Positions 61,089 to 64,000 of a DNA stretch of 64,000 nucleotides are shown piece by piece. The notes below the pieces were generated by a model. The model ran no database searches, was not told the origin of the DNA, and was given only the letters and a program-made list of their open reading frames with translations. Made by a program: the position numbers and the translations under genes. Position 1 is the first letter of the stretch. Every line of letters begins with the position of its first letter. Source of the stretch: Nymphaea colorata (Eukaryota; Streptophyta; Magnoliopsida; Nymphaeales; Nymphaeaceae); assembly GCF_008831285.2 (NCBI RefSeq), contig NC_045141.1:12820106-12884105 (forward strand). The letters are read 5' to 3'.

Positions 61089-61999
61089 TTAGTTGCTGAA
61101 TGTCTTTAGCCCATCCCAGGTAGCAGGGATATTGTCATGATGGTTCCATTCTATGAGCCATTCTTCTTTTTCTCCCTTATTACTCCTGATTTTCTTGAGT
61201 CCCAGTCGTCTGTAGGGATACATGGAAGGATGTTCGTCCAGAACCAGGGCTGTGTGGGCCTGCTCTTCAACATAGAGGCAGGACAGGTTTAAGCTTAGAT
61301 ACATGAAAGACTGGGTGTGTGGCACTGCCCTCTGGAAGCTGTAATTCATATGCCAAGGATCCATTCCTGCGTTTAATCTGATAAGGTCTGAAGAAACGTG
61401 GGACAAGCTTGTTGTACCCCCTAGGTAGGCAGAATCCTGCTCCTTGGGTTGGTTTGTGCAAGAAGACCCAGTCTCTCCCGCATTGTATCGCGAGTCTTTA
61501 TGCCTTCGGTTGTATTGAATCACCATACGGTTAGATAAATGCTCCTTGAGGTCCTTAAGCACAACATCATGACACCTCAAGTCCACTTCTTCCTCTCTTG
61601 CTGAACCAGGTGGTACCTGCAAACATCTGGGGGTGGGCTCCCGTACACAGCTTCAAACAAAGACATACATGTGGAAGAATGCTAATGTGTGTTGTAAGCT
61701 AGCTCTACCCACGAGAAATAGTCTGCCTACAACCTTGGTCGCTAACTTGTAAAACAACGTAAGTCTCCAAGCATCTATTTACCACCTCCATTTGCCCGTT
61801 CGTTTCAGGGTGGTATGCAGTGGTCATTTGCAACTTGGTGCCCTGTAGCTGAAAATATTCTTTCCAAAATGCACTTAGGAAAAAAAGGAGGTCACTGTCA
61901 CTAGTGATGGAGCGTGGCATTCCGTGCAACCCTCTGATGTAATCTTGGAAGGACTTGATAGAAATCTGACACCAATGTGTGTAATCTATATTCATGCCG
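61089..61999 (-). mobile_element. Ty3/gypsy integrase (middle to C-terminus) with chromodomain-like tail, decayed
   Basis: On the minus strand 61995-61705 reads [18 protein letters not shown], then [19 protein letters not shown] and [20 protein letters not shown]. This is the gypsy integrase core with the ITSD...[10 protein letters not shown]...E blocks. Further on, in shifted frames, PRFFRPYQIKRRNGSLAYEL and LPEGSATHPVFHVSKLKPVL give the C-terminal integrase region, and WLIEWNHHDNIPATWDGL resembles a chromodomain tail (61089-61160). Several frameshifts show it is dead. The upstream integrase start lies at 62265-62385 beyond an insertion. Confidence 0.8.
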
Positions 62000-62264
62000 G
62001 AAGATAGAGAGAGAGAATGAGACAGAGAGGGGCTGAGGAGAAGAGGCCGTGACCAGGATGGTCTACATGGCCCATATTTATAATACTCTTAGGAGACTCT
62101 TCAATCGCATAATCCTAGGAGACTTCTCACTTATCACAAGGACAGAATACCGCAACATGGTTTACAAGAATGTAGAATACAAGGACATAGAATGATGTGA
62201 AACATTATTCAACGTGCTGGATTTTGGATCCAGATGGAAGATCCGAAAATCTTATTGTTAACAG
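62000..62264 (-). mobile_element. Solo-LTR-like insertion splitting the gypsy integrase
   Basis: On the minus strand the segment starts TGTTAACAATAAG, contains a TATA-like ATTATAAATATGG, and ends near CTTCCGGCA or a little further at TTACACA. TTGGTGTCAGA, close to a PBS, comes next. The integrase reads HPYTAKSVA before it and [12 protein letters not shown] after it, so a foreign segment sits between them. No target duplication could be fixed; the exact end is uncertain. Confidence 0.45.
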
Positions 62265-62385
62265 GATGTAGCCACAGATTTGGCTGTGTATGGGTGTGCT
62301 AGAGGTACAAAATGAGCATACTTTGAAAGGCGATCTACCACCACCATGATTGCTGACTTTCCTTGCGAAAGGAGTCCTTCCCCAT
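62265..62385 (-). mobile_element. Ty3/gypsy integrase N-terminal core fragment
   Basis: Minus-strand frame EGLLSQGKSAIM followed by VVVDRLSKYAHFVPLAHPY, the start of the gypsy integrase catalytic core, whose Asp sits in VVVDRLSK. It joins the 61089-61999 fragment across the LTR-like insertion. Upstream it abuts copia sequence. Confidence 0.75.
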
Positions 62386-63749
62386 TCATTTTTCTTAGAA
62401 CCTTCTCGAATCATCTTTTTGGAAAGATGGTCTTGTATCAAGAGTTTATCTTGTGACAAGACAATATCACATCTATGATCGGTTATTTGACAAACCGATA
62501 AAATTCAAATTGAGTTTAATCTAACTTTTGTTATTTTAAAAGGAGTTCCATCGACAGTTTTAACAAAATGGCATAACTCTTCCTTAGTGCATTCGGTAAG
62601 CATTGAACTACAAGGAGTCATATGGAATGAAGCACCAGAATCAAGAATCCAAGAGTACTTACTTGAAGATATGGATGCCACTGTTGCACCGGAAATTGGA
62701 GAAGCCCCTCATTTGAAAAGTGGTTGAAGAACATCAATGAGTTTCGGTTGGAGTGAACTCACAAGCTTGTCTAGGTCAAAATGATTGCTTTCTTTGTTTT
62801 TCTCATGCATTACTTCAGCCACACTTGTCTTCTTGTCAAATTTCTTCAATTTAAGATACTTAGGTTTTATATGTCCTTCTTCTTGACAATGGAAACATAT
62901 GATCTTCTTATTGCCATCTTCATAATTTCAATTAAAGTGAGGAGGCCTATAAGTTCTCATATGAGCACCGGGTCTTGAGGTGACAAGAACACTTTCATTC
63001 TTTTCTCTAAAAAAGTTAAGTCGATTCTCTTCCATTTGTAACCCCGCTATGGTTTCATTTATGGATGACACTCTATGTCTATGAAGTAAAGAAGTTTTGA
63101 CTCCATCATATTTCAGTGTAAGACCAAGGACAAATTTATAAAATTTCTCTCTTTGAATTTGTTTTTGTCTAAGTATTATGTCCCTTGGATCAAACCATTC
63201 GGGTTCGAATAGGGCAAGTTCATCCCGTAATTGCTCAATTTCTCCAACATATTCTTTGATGGATTTGTCTCCTTGTTGGAGATTTGCAAACTTCATTTGA
63301 AGGTTGCACATGTATGCTACGTCCTTCATGGTATGAGTTTTCTTGAGGAATTCCCAAGCTTCATGAGCAGAATCATGCTTAGCTATTTGACCCATAGTCG
63401 TGGTATCAACACAAGGAATAATCCATGAAATGATTTTGTGATGCCTTATCTTCCATTCTTTCCATTTCTTTTGATATTCATTTACAACTTTGTCTTTTTT
63501 GGTTCTTTCTAGTTCATGAGCTTTTTCATCTATGGAGACTAGTTGTAGTTCACTTTTGGACCCATCAATGAGTCCCCACAAACCTTTACTTTTTATGAAG
63601 TGTTTCATAATACTTGCCCATTGAACATAAGTAGATGAAGAGAGCTTAGGGAGAGGAATGGAGATAGCTTTGTCGTCCATGATGTGTACCTTGTATTGCA
63701 ATAGAGTTGATAAATTTGAAGAAGAGAAAGATTCACAAAAATCAGCCAC
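62386..63749 (-). mobile_element. Ty1/copia gag-protease region, partly open
   Basis: The gag frame 63749-62928 (273 aa) starts MADFCESFSSSNLSTLLQYK and contains ISIPLPKLSSSTYVQWASIM, MKFANLQQGDKSIKEYVGEI and FKNxT-like UBN2-type gag features. A stop at 62928 precedes a zinc knuckle (CxxCxxxxHxxxx; the last Cys position reads Tyr), then WILDSGASFHMTP near 62640, the aspartic protease motif. The sequence ends with VIQDHLSKKMIREGS-like pre-integrase sequence at about 62400. One stop and a damaged zinc knuckle mean it is not functional. It is the best preserved retroelement frame in the window. Confidence 0.85.
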
Positions 63750-64000
63750 AGAAAATCAGCACCAAAGAACTTGTGACAGCACCAAAGATGATGTCACAAC
63801 AGTCCCTATAATGGTCACAGTAAGAAGATGATCAAATCCTTCATAAAGATGTTATCAAACTGCTCTTCAACACGAAAGCCACCATATATGTGCTTATATC
63901 AGCACTCAGCAGTATTTTCGACAAGAGGGCAGGTTATTCTTTATGCAAAAGAAAAACAGCAGCAAAACTAGTAACTTGACTTCTCAGTAATTTCACCAAA
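63750..64000. other. 5' leader of the copia element, window end
   Basis: Minus-strand leader upstream of the gag start, containing a direct pair CACCAAAG(A/G)...GTGACA at about 63760-63800. No LTR edge or PBS was recognised before the window ends. Confidence 0.3.

Overview
This window is eukaryotic nuclear DNA from a flowering plant. Host genes are split by GT-AG introns, one of them a GC-AG intron. The recognisable proteins have plant relatives, the retrotransposons are plant-type Ty1/copia and Ty3/gypsy, and a degenerate block of TTTAGGG, the plant telomere repeat, lies inside the window. The species cannot be read from the sequence. Most of the window is AT-rich, gene-poor and full of transposon debris.

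Three host genes could be assembled exon by exon. (1) Minus strand, 17534-30589: an 11-exon gene for a nuclear mRNA cap guanine-N7 methyltransferase of the plant 'methyltransferase 2' type, about 384 aa; its long introns hold hAT-like and fold-back elements. (2) Plus strand, 48637-52407: a complete 4-exon gene for cytosolic ribosomal protein eS19 (RPS19), 143 aa, with a telo-box near its start and a duplicated promoter segment. (3) Plus strand, 58065-60321: the first six exons of a plastid starch-synthase-like protein, closest to starch synthase 5. The gene is followed by retrotransposon wreckage in the opposite orientation and is incomplete here.

Left third (6.8-12.3 kb) and 39-41.6 kb: a small GC-rich 81-codon reading frame of unknown function occurs three times on the minus strand. 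Two copies are tandem neighbours. The third sits in a 2.5 kb block copied 29 kb away; half of that block is almost identical to its source and the other half is clearly diverged.

Broken genes: a Rab GTPase first exon near 13.6 kb, a MOS11/SARNP-like fragment near 32.8 kb, and a DUF3339-like small membrane protein near 54.8 kb. The last lies inside a 3.6 kb PIF/Harbinger-like element that has TAA target duplications and a neighbouring empty-site copy.

Mobile elements: a complete miniature LTR element (TRIM) at 16544-16981; a copia relic with 5' LTR and PBS at 35.6-37.8 kb, itself hit by a TA-flanked MITE made of GGATTCGGATA-like repeats; a copia gag-protease fused to gypsy integrase at 61.1-63.75 kb; and several MITEs. 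No rRNA, tRNA or CRISPR array was seen. All similarity statements are by eye, without alignment software or database search.
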